From NCBI GenBank assembly GCA_016550425.1, contig JABXGS010000210.1, positions 1 to 18,344 of the forward strand: a DNA stretch of 18,344 nt, written 5' to 3'. Position 1 is the first letter of the stretch, and every line of letters begins with the position of its first letter. Source of the DNA: an archaeon. Its GTDB lineage: Archaea; Asgardarchaeota; Hermodarchaeia; Hermodarchaeales; Hermodarchaeaceae. Below, one piece after another: positions 7,376 to 13,427 of this stretch. The notes beneath the pieces are model-generated. The model did no database searches and was not told where the DNA came from. It saw only the letters and a program-made list of their open reading frames with translations. A program made the translations under genes and the position numbers.

Positions 7376-7789
7376 ATGTCGATTCAAGAAAAAGAAAGGA
7401 TTCGAGAAACACTTCGATTATTTTTCTTGGCACAGGAAACGGGAGATGAGAAGCTTTTTTTGAAGGTGTGGCACCCTGAAGCACGCCGTTTTGGTTTTGG
7501 CTCGAACAACGAGCTCTATATATTCGCCACCGAAGATATCCTTAGCAACCAATTGCATGGGATTAAAGAATCAAAAAAGGCGAACCCAGACTTCACCGTG
7601 ACTTATCTAATCACTCGCATCAAACATATTGACGTACACAAAGACAATTTGATTGCCTCCGCTACTGTAGAATGGCAGATGCTCAGTATGGGTCAATGTG
7701 TTGGTATACACTACACATCTGTTCATCTAGTGAAGGCAGACAAGGACTGGGCCATCGCCAATGTTATTGACCGTGGCATAGATTTGTAA
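7376..7789 (+). CDS. NTF2-like/SnoaL-fold protein (lumazine-binding-like)
   Basis: From ATG 7376 the product is 137 residues and fits the NTF2-like cone fold in full. An N-terminal helix (RIRETLRLFFLAQETGDEKL) is followed by VWHPEARRFGF, a helical insert and three to four long strands (VTYLITRIKHIDVHKDNLIA, SATVEWQMLSMGQ, YTSVHLVKADKDWAIANVI). The pattern FF.AQETGD..LF..VWHPEA is characteristic of SnoaL-like and putative lumazine-binding members, which include enzymes and ligand-binding proteins. No catalytic residue can be assigned. TTG 7304 would add 24 residues with no family counterpart; GGAAG at 7364-7368 supports ATG 7376. AT-rich AATTAAT around 7264-7271 may be its TATA box. It is convergent with the leftward gene, three bases away. 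Confidence 0.75.
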   Translation: MSIQEKERIRETLRLFFLAQETGDEKLFLKVWHPEARRFGFGSNNELYIFATEDILSNQLHGIKESKKANPDFTVTYLITRIKHIDVHKDNLIASATVEWQMLSMGQCVGIHYTSVHLVKADKDWAIANVIDRGIDL

Positions 7790-7792
7790 TGG

Positions 7793-8287
7793 TCAATCAA
7801 AGACGCCAGGAAGACGTTTAACCATTGAGAGTCCTTTTTCAGTAATTATAAACGCTTCTTGCTGCAGGCTATCATGTTTCCTAAGATACCCAAGTTTTTC
7901 AGAAGCTTCATGGAATGCAGACTTAATATCAGTGATCTTGAAAGCGGCAAAACGTAACTCCTTTTTCACCATCGAAGGTGTTAATCCCCTCTTTGGGTTG
8001 GTAAGGTGCAGATAGGAGGCTATACAGCATATAATCTCCGCATCATTTTGAGGGCGTTTCGATAAAAGAAATTCATTCAGTGTTAATTCCCGGTTCAAAG
8101 TCGGAATCGGTGAAGGTGTTTGGTATAATTTGCAGGCAAGCCGGCGTAGACGTAACAGGCAAAATGCGTGTGCTAAAAACTCTGAATCCTTCAGTCGAAT
8201 AATTCGAATATCCGCTTTTCGCTCAATGGGTCTTAAACAAATTTCACAACGCCGCGCTTCCTCATTTGACGTGTGCTTCTCCTCCAC
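7793..8287 (-). CDS. CxxC/HxxC zinc-binding, winged-helix-like protein, unknown
   Basis: Counted from GTG 8287, the 165-residue product has C14-E-I-C17 followed 22 residues later by H40-A-F-C43, the spacing of a treble-clef or related zinc-binding unit. A helical linker rich in Arg and Leu follows. The C-terminal part (about residues 88-165) looks like a winged helix: AEIICCIASYLHL, then GLTPSMVKKELRF, ITDIKSAFHEASEKLGYL and a hairpin ending AFIITEKGLSMVKRL. A DNA- or RNA-binding role is inferred. Extending to TTG 8383 would overlap the upstream gene and add a Ser/Phe/Lys-rich stretch that does not look like protein, so GTG 8287 is chosen, though it has no good ribosome binding site. It lies 46 bases after the 86-residue gene and is probably co-transcribed. 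Confidence 0.65.
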   Translation of the reverse strand: MEEKHTSNEEARRCEICLRPIERKADIRIIRLKDSEFLAHAFCLLRLRRLACKLYQTPSPIPTLNRELTLNEFLLSKRPQNDAEIICCIASYLHLTNPKRGLTPSMVKKELRFAAFKITDIKSAFHEASEKLGYLRKHDSLQQEAFIITEKGLSMVKRLPGVFD

Positions 8288-8333
8288 GGTGAGTAATCGT
8301 AGATAAGAGGATGAAGGAGAGAAGAAGAATAAG

Positions 8334-8594
8334 CTACTTCTCGTCTTCTTCTTCAATACTATTTTCTTCCCAGATGCGACCAAGGATTAACAAACCAAGG
8401 ACGAGTTCTGAATTCTTCAGTTTCTTAACCATGAATTCAACACTTTCTGACACGGTGTCTTCAAAGTTCCAAGATTCACGTGCAGTATTCACAATGTCAT
8501 CGAATTGATTTTCCTTTAATCCAAAAGCACCTGTAAGAGTTTGACTTTCGTGATCTTCAATGATTAATTTTCCAAGTTCATAGGTTCTCGCCAA
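8334..8594 (-). CDS. small acidic protein, hypothetical (86 aa)
   Basis: The TTG start at 8594 is well supported: GGTGA lies six bases upstream (minus strand, about 8601-8605). The product is an acidic, mostly helical 86-residue protein with a pattern of charged and hydrophobic residues (GLKENQFDDIVNTARESWNF, SESVEFMVKKL, ELVLGLLILGRIWEE) and a highly acidic tail IEEEDEK. I do not recognise a family with confidence. There is no signal peptide and no cysteine. It is the first gene of a leftward pair with the CxxC/HxxC winged-helix-like protein and is divergent from AmrS, with 176 bases between the two starts. Confidence 0.62.
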   Translation of the reverse strand: MARTYELGKLIIEDHESQTLTGAFGLKENQFDDIVNTARESWNFEDTVSESVEFMVKKLKNSELVLGLLILGRIWEENSIEEEDEK

Positions 8595-8742
8595 CCTAGT
8601 TCACCAAAATCTCGAACTCAATTCTATCTTATTAAGCTGCTGCTCTTGCCTTTTTATTGAATATCATGCTCGAGGAATGACGGGAAAAGCTTTGAGTGCG
8701 TTTTACATCTAAGATAATTTACTAGTCCAAATGAAAGTAACC

Positions 8743-8749
8743 AAATATA
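8743..8749 (+). promoter_or_regulatory. TATA box of the AmrS gene
   Basis: AAATATA lies 22-28 bases upstream of the ATG at 8771. Archaeal TATA boxes sit about 25 bases before transcription starts, so the message would be leaderless or nearly so; consistent with this, no good ribosome binding site precedes the ATG. Confidence 0.45.
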
Positions 8750-8770
8750 GCACCAAAGAGGGCCCTGGAT

Positions 8771-9802
8771 ATGCATGAAGCAATGTTATACAATACACTC
8801 GAGGACAAAAAGATCGAGTGCTATCTATGTAGTCGCCGGTGCACTATTGCTGATGGAAAGTTAGGGTATTGTCAAGTCCGGAAAAATGAGAACGGCACTC
8901 TCTTCTCGCTAGTCTATGGAAAAGCTTGCTCCGCAAATCCCGATCCGATTGAGAAAAAACCACTCTGGCATTTCCGTCCCGGTTCCCTAGTGATGTCTGT
9001 GGCCACAGTGGGGTGCAATTTTCGCTGCCTTTTTTGTCAAAACTGGCAAATTAGCCATGAACGTGAGATTATCGGACGGAATATATCTCCGGAAAAAATT
9101 GTTGACCTCGCCTTGAACACAGGCTGTACCGGCGTATCCTATACGTACACCGAACCCACTATTTTCTTTGAATATGCCTTCGATACTGCGAAAATCGCAC
9201 AGGAAAAGGGGCTCTTCAACACCTTTGTCACCAACGGGTATATGACGACTGAAGCGGTTGATACAATAGCTCCATATCTTAATGCGGCAACAGTCGATTT
9301 CAAAGGTAATGCCAATCCCACTTTCTACAAAAAATACTGCAACGTACCTTCTGTGGATCCAATCTATGAGTCCCTTAAAGCCATGAAAGCAGCGGGAATC
9401 CATATTGAAATTACCAATCTCCTGGTATCTGACGTTGGTGACGACATTCAAGAAGCAGAAACGCTTGCCCAATGGATTGTAGAAGAACTCGGGGAGAATA
9501 CCCCTCTCCACATACTACGGTTTTATCCTCATCACAAAATGAGCAATCTCCCACCTACATCCATCAAGAAACTTGAAGCCGCCGCTGCAGCCTCCACACG
9601 GGCTGGTCTCAAATATGTCTATTTAGGTAATGTGCCTGGACATCAAGGAGCCAACACTATTTGTGCAAATTGTGGCGCGCTTCTCATCGAACGCTTAGGT
9701 GTTCAAACCATCTCTGTGCGATTAACTCGGGACGGGCGTTGTCCATCCTGTAATCTCCCAATTCCAATTATCCTCTCTGAGGACACGAAGGTCTCTGATT
9801 AA
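8771..9802 (+). CDS. amrS: AmmeMemoRadiSam-type radical SAM enzyme (AmrS)
   Basis: The 343-residue product carries the radical SAM cluster motif C82-NFR-C86-LF-C89 (GCNFRCLFCQNWQIS). An N-terminal cysteine cluster (C17, C20, C24, C34) and a C-terminal zinc-ribbon-like set (C298, C301, C324, C327) flank it. CYLCSRRCTIADGKLGYC and KKPLWHFRPG are hallmarks of the AmrS group, formerly labelled as pyruvate formate-lyase activating enzyme homologs. The partners, an AMMECR1-domain protein and a Memo protein, are not in this window. The reaction is not established; members of the family reductively cleave SAM using a [4Fe-4S] cluster. Start ATG 8771 has a TATA box 22-28 bases before it. It stands alone between divergent small genes and a GNAT gene. 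Confidence 0.93.
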   Translation: MHEAMLYNTLEDKKIECYLCSRRCTIADGKLGYCQVRKNENGTLFSLVYGKACSANPDPIEKKPLWHFRPGSLVMSVATVGCNFRCLFCQNWQISHEREIIGRNISPEKIVDLALNTGCTGVSYTYTEPTIFFEYAFDTAKIAQEKGLFNTFVTNGYMTTEAVDTIAPYLNAATVDFKGNANPTFYKKYCNVPSVDPIYESLKAMKAAGIHIEITNLLVSDVGDDIQEAETLAQWIVEELGENTPLHILRFYPHHKMSNLPPTSIKKLEAAAAASTRAGLKYVYLGNVPGHQGANTICANCGALLIERLGVQTISVRLTRDGRCPSCNLPIPIILSEDTKVSD

Positions 9803-9891
9803 GATCTTTTACATTCTGCGAATCCCCCTGAAAATTATTCACGCTGAGCTTTTCAACGCCATGTTTAAGTGCTGTTGCTGAAGGAATTCAA

Positions 9892-10770
9892 ATGACGAGG
9901 GTGATGATCATTCGCTTAATCGCGTATACTGAATCAGAAATGGCAACTTATTCGGATCAATTTCTTGGGCTCAAGACGATTTTCGAACAAACTGGGTTCC
10001 CCTATTGGGTCTTGGTTCAAGAGCAAACCGTTCTTGGATTAATTGTTGCCGCAAAGGAACCAAGAGAACTTCTACAGCCAGCGAATACAACGTTTATTCA
10101 AATCTACCTTTTTCGCCACGAACCCGACGCGGTGCTTCGCTTGTTAAGTGAAGCTGAAACCATTGCTACGAGTCAACAGGCAGCCTACCTCAGTTGCATG
10201 ATCGATGCCGATAAACAAGAAACCATCCAAGCACTACAAGATGCGACTTTTTCAGTGTATGATGAAACAGTCAAAATGGGCGTGCCATTACAGGATGTAA
10301 CGTTTCCACACACTCACCTCACCTTTACTCGCGCATCTCCTGATGAAACATCGCTTATATTGAATAATCTTGAAACTATGATGCACAATACCCCGGACCG
10401 CTTGCTTCACACGGTGGTGTATAATATTCGTCAGCTCCCTCCTGACCAGCTCGAATCAACCCTCTCGCAAATGGAAGTAATCATTGTAAAAGACCAAGCC
10501 AACACCGTTGGGGTCATTAGTTTAGAAGGACCCACCATTGGAATGCTGGGTGTCCATCCCAGCATGCGTGGAAAAGGTTATGGTCGAATAATGACCCAAT
10601 GGGCAAAGGGGCATCTCGCAGATCAGGGCCATTTTCGAGCATGGCTTCGCGTGTCAATAGCTAACAAACCAGCCCGCCATATTTTCGAAACCGAAGGTTT
10701 CAAAGTCTCTGAACAGAAGAAGCTCTATATTAAAACGAATCCCAACCTTTGGCACTCTATTCCCGAATAA
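9892..10770 (+). CDS. GNAT-family N-acetyltransferase, tandem-domain type
   Basis: The 292-residue product ends in a clear GNAT domain (about residues 145-280). A strand (EVIIVKDQANTVGVISL) leads to the acetyl-CoA pyrophosphate loop V221-HPSMRGKGYGR, and later to WLRVSIANKPARHIFETEGF, the typical motif B. The N-terminal half (about 1-135) also reads like a GNAT fold (TVLGLIVAAKEP, then IYLFRHEPDAVLRLLSEAET and MIDADKQETIQALQDATF) but lacks the R/QxxGxG/A loop, so it is a degenerate or substrate-side domain. The acceptor substrate is unknown. Start ATG 9892 has GAAGGA about ten bases before it; the second ATG at 9904 is possible. It is convergent with the thioredoxin reductase gene. Confidence 0.85.
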   Translation: MTRVMIIRLIAYTESEMATYSDQFLGLKTIFEQTGFPYWVLVQEQTVLGLIVAAKEPRELLQPANTTFIQIYLFRHEPDAVLRLLSEAETIATSQQAAYLSCMIDADKQETIQALQDATFSVYDETVKMGVPLQDVTFPHTHLTFTRASPDETSLILNNLETMMHNTPDRLLHTVVYNIRQLPPDQLESTLSQMEVIIVKDQANTVGVISLEGPTIGMLGVHPSMRGKGYGRIMTQWAKGHLADQGHFRAWLRVSIANKPARHIFETEGFKVSEQKKLYIKTNPNLWHSIPE

Positions 10771-10791
10771 TGGGAAAACCATAAAATTCTA

Positions 10792-11790
10792 CTAATCAGG
10801 CGGGCGCCGTAAATCTTCTTTAGTGGGTGGACAATCAAGGTAATCAGTATCCACACAGGTACACACAAACTCCCCACCCCCATACTTGTATGCCTGATAC
10901 GCTGCAATTACCCCTTCAGCTACACCAGTAATTGCTTGTTTGAACTGGGTATCAGTCACATCTCCTGCTGCAAAAACTCCTGGAACATTAGTCTCAGTTT
11001 GACGGTTGATGCGAATTTCTCCTTTCTCGTTGGTTTGCACTCCAAGTTCTATTGCCAATTGAGACAAAGGAACACTCCCAATCGCCATGAACACACCTTG
11101 CAGGGCTAAATCCTTGCTTCCCTCAAAGGGTTGATCTAATACGATTTTTTCAACCCGATTATTCCCTTCAATACTTGTAACATTTGTATTGAATATCAAA
11201 GTGATTTTCTGGCTCTTAGTGACCCGTTCCAGATTAATTGGTTCCGCTTTTAATCGATCTCCGCGAATAATCACAAAAACGTGCTTCGCCCATTGGGTAA
11301 GAATCAACGCCTCCTTAGCCGCACTATCACCACCGCCAACAACCGCTACAACTTGGTCCTGAAACATGGGGCCATCACACAAACCACAAAATTGGATACC
11401 TTTCCCTTCAAAAGTTTCGGCTCCAGGGACCTGAAGTTTCCGATACCGTGTTCCGGTAGCAAACAAAACGGTCTTCGCAGCGTAATCATCAAATGCTGCA
11501 CTTACGAGAAAACACCGGTCTTGTCGAGTCACTTCTGTTACTTCATCAAAAACTAGCTCAACCTCATACTCTTTTGCATGAGCTAATATTTTGTCTGCTA
11601 GTTCCTTTCCAGATAATGAAATAAACCCTGGATAATTTTCAATCCAGTCGGTGGTGGCAATCACACCTCCCGGTGGATATCCAATTAGAATGGTTTTTAA
11701 TTTCATACGGCCCGCATACATCGCTGCAGCCAGCCCCGTTACTCCACCACCTATAATTGCCAAATCATACATTTTCTGTTGGTCAGTCAT
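10792..11790 (-). CDS. trxB: thioredoxin reductase-like FAD-dependent disulfide reductase
   Basis: This flavoprotein of 332 residues has the low-molecular-weight thioredoxin reductase layout (positions from ATG 11790 are four lower than from the GTG at 11802). FAD binding is by GGGVTGLAAAMYA and by the FAAGDV segment near the C terminus. The redox disulfide is FCGLCDG (CGLC instead of the common CATC). The second nucleotide-binding loop is GGGDSAAKEAL. The usual NADPH motif HRRxxxR is IRGDRLKA here: one arginine is replaced by Gly, so the donor may be NADH or another carrier. A C-terminal tail adds three cysteines (VCTCVDTDYLDC). ATG 11790 has GGTGA five bases upstream. It follows the PDO gene by about 40 bases on the same strand, forming a redox operon. 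Confidence 0.93.
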   Translation of the reverse strand: MTDQQKMYDLAIIGGGVTGLAAAMYAGRMKLKTILIGYPPGGVIATTDWIENYPGFISLSGKELADKILAHAKEYEVELVFDEVTEVTRQDRCFLVSAAFDDYAAKTVLFATGTRYRKLQVPGAETFEGKGIQFCGLCDGPMFQDQVVAVVGGGDSAAKEALILTQWAKHVFVIIRGDRLKAEPINLERVTKSQKITLIFNTNVTSIEGNNRVEKIVLDQPFEGSKDLALQGVFMAIGSVPLSQLAIELGVQTNEKGEIRINRQTETNVPGVFAAGDVTDTQFKQAITGVAEGVIAAYQAYKYGGGEFVCTCVDTDYLDCPPTKEDLRRPPD

Positions 11791-11830
11791 CTCATTCACC
11801 ACAAGAAGTCTAGTACGGTCTTCAAATACT

Positions 11831-12508
11831 TCAGATTGTAGGGGAAATGCCTGTCGGTGAACCCTGAGCGGCCTTTGTAATGAAGGTCAAGAACTCTTTA
11901 GGAGGAACTAGCCCCTCAAACTGAACCGTTTCATTTAACACTACTTTAGGCGTCCCAATTACATTGTACTTATTCGCTAAATGGGGAAATTCTGCAATTT
12001 CTACAATATCTACAGAAATATTGGCATTTACCACTGCAAACTGAAATGCCATTGCACCAACAACTGGACACACAGGGCAGGTGGGAATTACAAATACTTG
12101 AATTTTCACCGGCTTGGTTGCCGCCTTTGCCACGGCGGCTTCCGCTTTCGGAGACAAGGTGCTATCACCAGTCGAAACCAATACTATCCCCTCAATCAAC
12201 GTCTGGAACTCATATCCGGATGGAATTCCAAACATCCGCAACCCATAATCTTCGTCATCTAGAATAGCTAGGGCAGGTATCTTATCAATCCCTAATTCAT
12301 CCGCCTTTTCTTTATCTTTAACAAAATCATAGACTTCGAGGCTAATTTTATCTGAGAGACCTGCTACTGATTCAAGGAGTTGATGAGTCTGTGCGCAGAA
12401 GAGGCATTCCATCTCTTGGGTAAAAAAAGCAAATCGTACAGGCTTCTTCATTTCCTCTTCAAAACGGTTCACCACAGTTTCTTCAATATCTTGTGGAATC
12501 TCCGTCAT
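11831..12508 (-). CDS. protein disulfide oxidoreductase (PDO), two thioredoxin folds
   Basis: From ATG 12508 the product is 225 residues, the usual size of archaeal PDO. Two thioredoxin folds are each recognisable by a CxxC: ECLFC (C35/C38) in the N-terminal half and TCPVCP (C144/C147) in the C-terminal half. The cis-proline segments are KIPAL and GTPKVV. Such proteins shuttle dithiols for protein disulfide formation, isomerisation or reduction and are reduced by thioredoxin reductase; the reductase gene is the next one downstream on the same strand. ATG 12508 has AAGGTG six bases before it; the frame extends to TTG 12565, but those codons fall between the IS remnant and the ribosome binding site and add no domain. 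Confidence 0.92.
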   Translation of the reverse strand: MTEIPQDIEETVVNRFEEEMKKPVRFAFFTQEMECLFCAQTHQLLESVAGLSDKISLEVYDFVKDKEKADELGIDKIPALAILDDEDYGLRMFGIPSGYEFQTLIEGIVLVSTGDSTLSPKAEAAVAKAATKPVKIQVFVIPTCPVCPVVGAMAFQFAVVNANISVDIVEIAEFPHLANKYNVIGTPKVVLNETVQFEGLVPPKEFLTFITKAAQGSPTGISPTI

Positions 12509-12568
12509 CTCAAGCACCTTACAGAAAATAGTCCCCCCTCCCCAAAAGGCTAGAGGTTTATCCAAACT

Positions 12569-12785
12569 GTGAACTACCCCGCCCTAACGAGTGGGGCTTC
12601 CTGCTTCATCCCGTTGGCCTATGCCCACTGGTCCACAGGCTCAGCTCGCCGTTCCAGCGATGTTGCCCAATCACGGCATCCTTGGTTCTCGGATCGCCGA
12701 CTGGGGGCTCATCCCTAGCTCCCCCGCGGCGTATTTAAACGCCAAGATTCATCCCTGCCCTTTAGGGCGGGTCTTCTCGCAGTTT
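12569..12785 (-). mobile_element. right-end remnant of an IS200/IS605-type (IS1341-like) element
   Basis: This GC-rich block sits in the AT-rich gap between two divergent genes. On the minus strand it runs from GAAGACCCGCCC to GGGCGGGGTAGTTCAC, the latter being the well-known end downstream of many tnpB genes. Subterminal palindromes are present at both sides: CCTGCCC/GGGCGGG with a TTTA loop (12754-12771) and CCCCGC/GTGGGG (12577-12596). Further stems, GGGGG/CCCCC (12703-12725) and GGCGT/ACGCC (12728-12743), lie between. No TnpA, no left end and no intact TnpB are seen. The block covers where a TnpB element encodes its omega RNA. Outer boundaries are estimated. Confidence 0.7.
12574..12780 (-). 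pseudogene. tnpB: tnpB C-terminal fragment, decayed
   Basis: Read on the minus strand from 12780 to the stop at 12574-12576, a single frame of 69 codons matches the C-terminal tail of TnpB proteins of IS1341-like elements. RPALKGRDESWRLNTPRGS is followed by a segment with RRSENQGCRDWA and AEPVDQWA, and ends in ANGMKQEAPLVRAG. Three in-frame stop codons interrupt it (TAG 12715-12717, TGA 12709-12711, TAG 12619-12621). There is no frameshift over more than 200 bases. The RuvC catalytic part is entirely missing. That the frame survived while stops accumulated may mean the nucleotide sequence, not the protein, is what was kept, as expected for an omega RNA. The match is from memory of the family. 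Confidence 0.65.
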
Positions 12786-12787
12786 TC

Positions 12788-12795
12788 TATAAAAA
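12788..12795 (+). promoter_or_regulatory. TATA box of the COG1751-like gene
   Basis: TATAAAAA lies 24-31 bases before the ATG at 12819 and only a few bases outside the IS remnant. The element thus abuts the core promoter on the upstream side, where archaeal BRE and activator sites lie. Confidence 0.5.
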
Positions 12796-12818
12796 CTAGC
12801 AAAACACCTGTAAGGACT

Positions 12819-13379
12819 ATGAAAGTCTCTATCACTTATTTTGAAGAAAAGGGGGCAAAAAACACGGACCAAACCCTCCGTCTGGCCTATCAGCGTGCAA
12901 GAAAATTAGGCATCTCCCACGTCATTATTCCCACAACTTCTGGTGCAACAGCAGTAAAAGCCCTTAAAATTATGAAAAACGTGAACCTGGTCGTCGTTAC
13001 GCACATGAGTGGCTTCACCCAACCTGGTCAAAACCAACTTCTCTCCGAACATCGAAAAACCCTCAAAGAAAACAAAGTCCCGATTCTCACAGCCAGCCAC
13101 GTACTCAGTGGCGTTGAACGTGGAATTCGAAATAAATTCGACATCATCGGTCCTGCAATCCTGATAGCAAACGCTCTCAAAATGCTTGGACAAGGTGTCA
13201 AAGTGGGTGTCGAAATCACCCTAATGGCTGCAGATGCAGGGTTGATTCCAATGAATCAACCCGTTCTTGCCTTAGGTGGATCAGGACGAGGAGTTGACAC
13301 AGCAATGATCATTCAACCTGCGCACACAAACAAAGTCTTCGATTTGTACATCCAAGAATTGATATGCAAACCTCGCTAA
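12819..13379 (+). CDS. pyruvate kinase alpha/beta domain protein (COG1751-like)
   Basis: From ATG 12819 the product is 186 residues and corresponds to the stand-alone pyruvate kinase C-terminal-like alpha/beta fold found widely in Archaea as an uncharacterised family. Characteristic segments are NTDQTLRLAYQRARKLGISH, IPTTSGATAVKALKI, VVVTHMSGFTQPG, TASHVLSGVERGIRNKF, ANALKMLGQGVKVGVEI, ADAGLIP and GGSGRGVDTAMII, ending in FDLYIQELICKPR. The catalytic barrel of pyruvate kinase is absent, so it is not a glycolytic enzyme; a small-molecule-binding or regulatory role is inferred. ATG 12819 has AAGGA three bases upstream and a TATA box 24-31 bases upstream. The frame is open to 12591, but that part reads through the IS remnant. 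The ATP-grasp/HAD gene follows after 48 bases. Confidence 0.88.
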   Translation: MKVSITYFEEKGAKNTDQTLRLAYQRARKLGISHVIIPTTSGATAVKALKIMKNVNLVVVTHMSGFTQPGQNQLLSEHRKTLKENKVPILTASHVLSGVERGIRNKFDIIGPAILIANALKMLGQGVKVGVEITLMAADAGLIPMNQPVLALGGSGRGVDTAMIIQPAHTNKVFDLYIQELICKPR

Positions 13380-13427
13380 GGAAACAATCAAAACATCATC
13401 GAACATGTACAAATATAGTTGATACTC

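Noticed and set aside
8288..8383. Longer form of the CxxC/HxxC protein from TTG 8383
   Set aside because: It would overlap the preceding gene by 50 bases and add a Lys/Ser/Phe-rich stretch that mirrors that gene's acidic tail codons in another frame.
8987..9511. 174-codon minus-strand frame within the AmrS gene
   Set aside because: Antisense shadow of a well-supported radical SAM gene.
12509..12565. Extension of PDO to TTG 12565
   Set aside because: ATG 12508 has a good AAGGTG binding site; the extra residues do not belong to the thioredoxin fold.
12591..12818. N-terminal extension of the COG1751-like protein
   Set aside because: The extra codons read through the IS right-end remnant antisense to TnpB, with no similarity to the family; ATG 12819 has its own binding site and TATA box.
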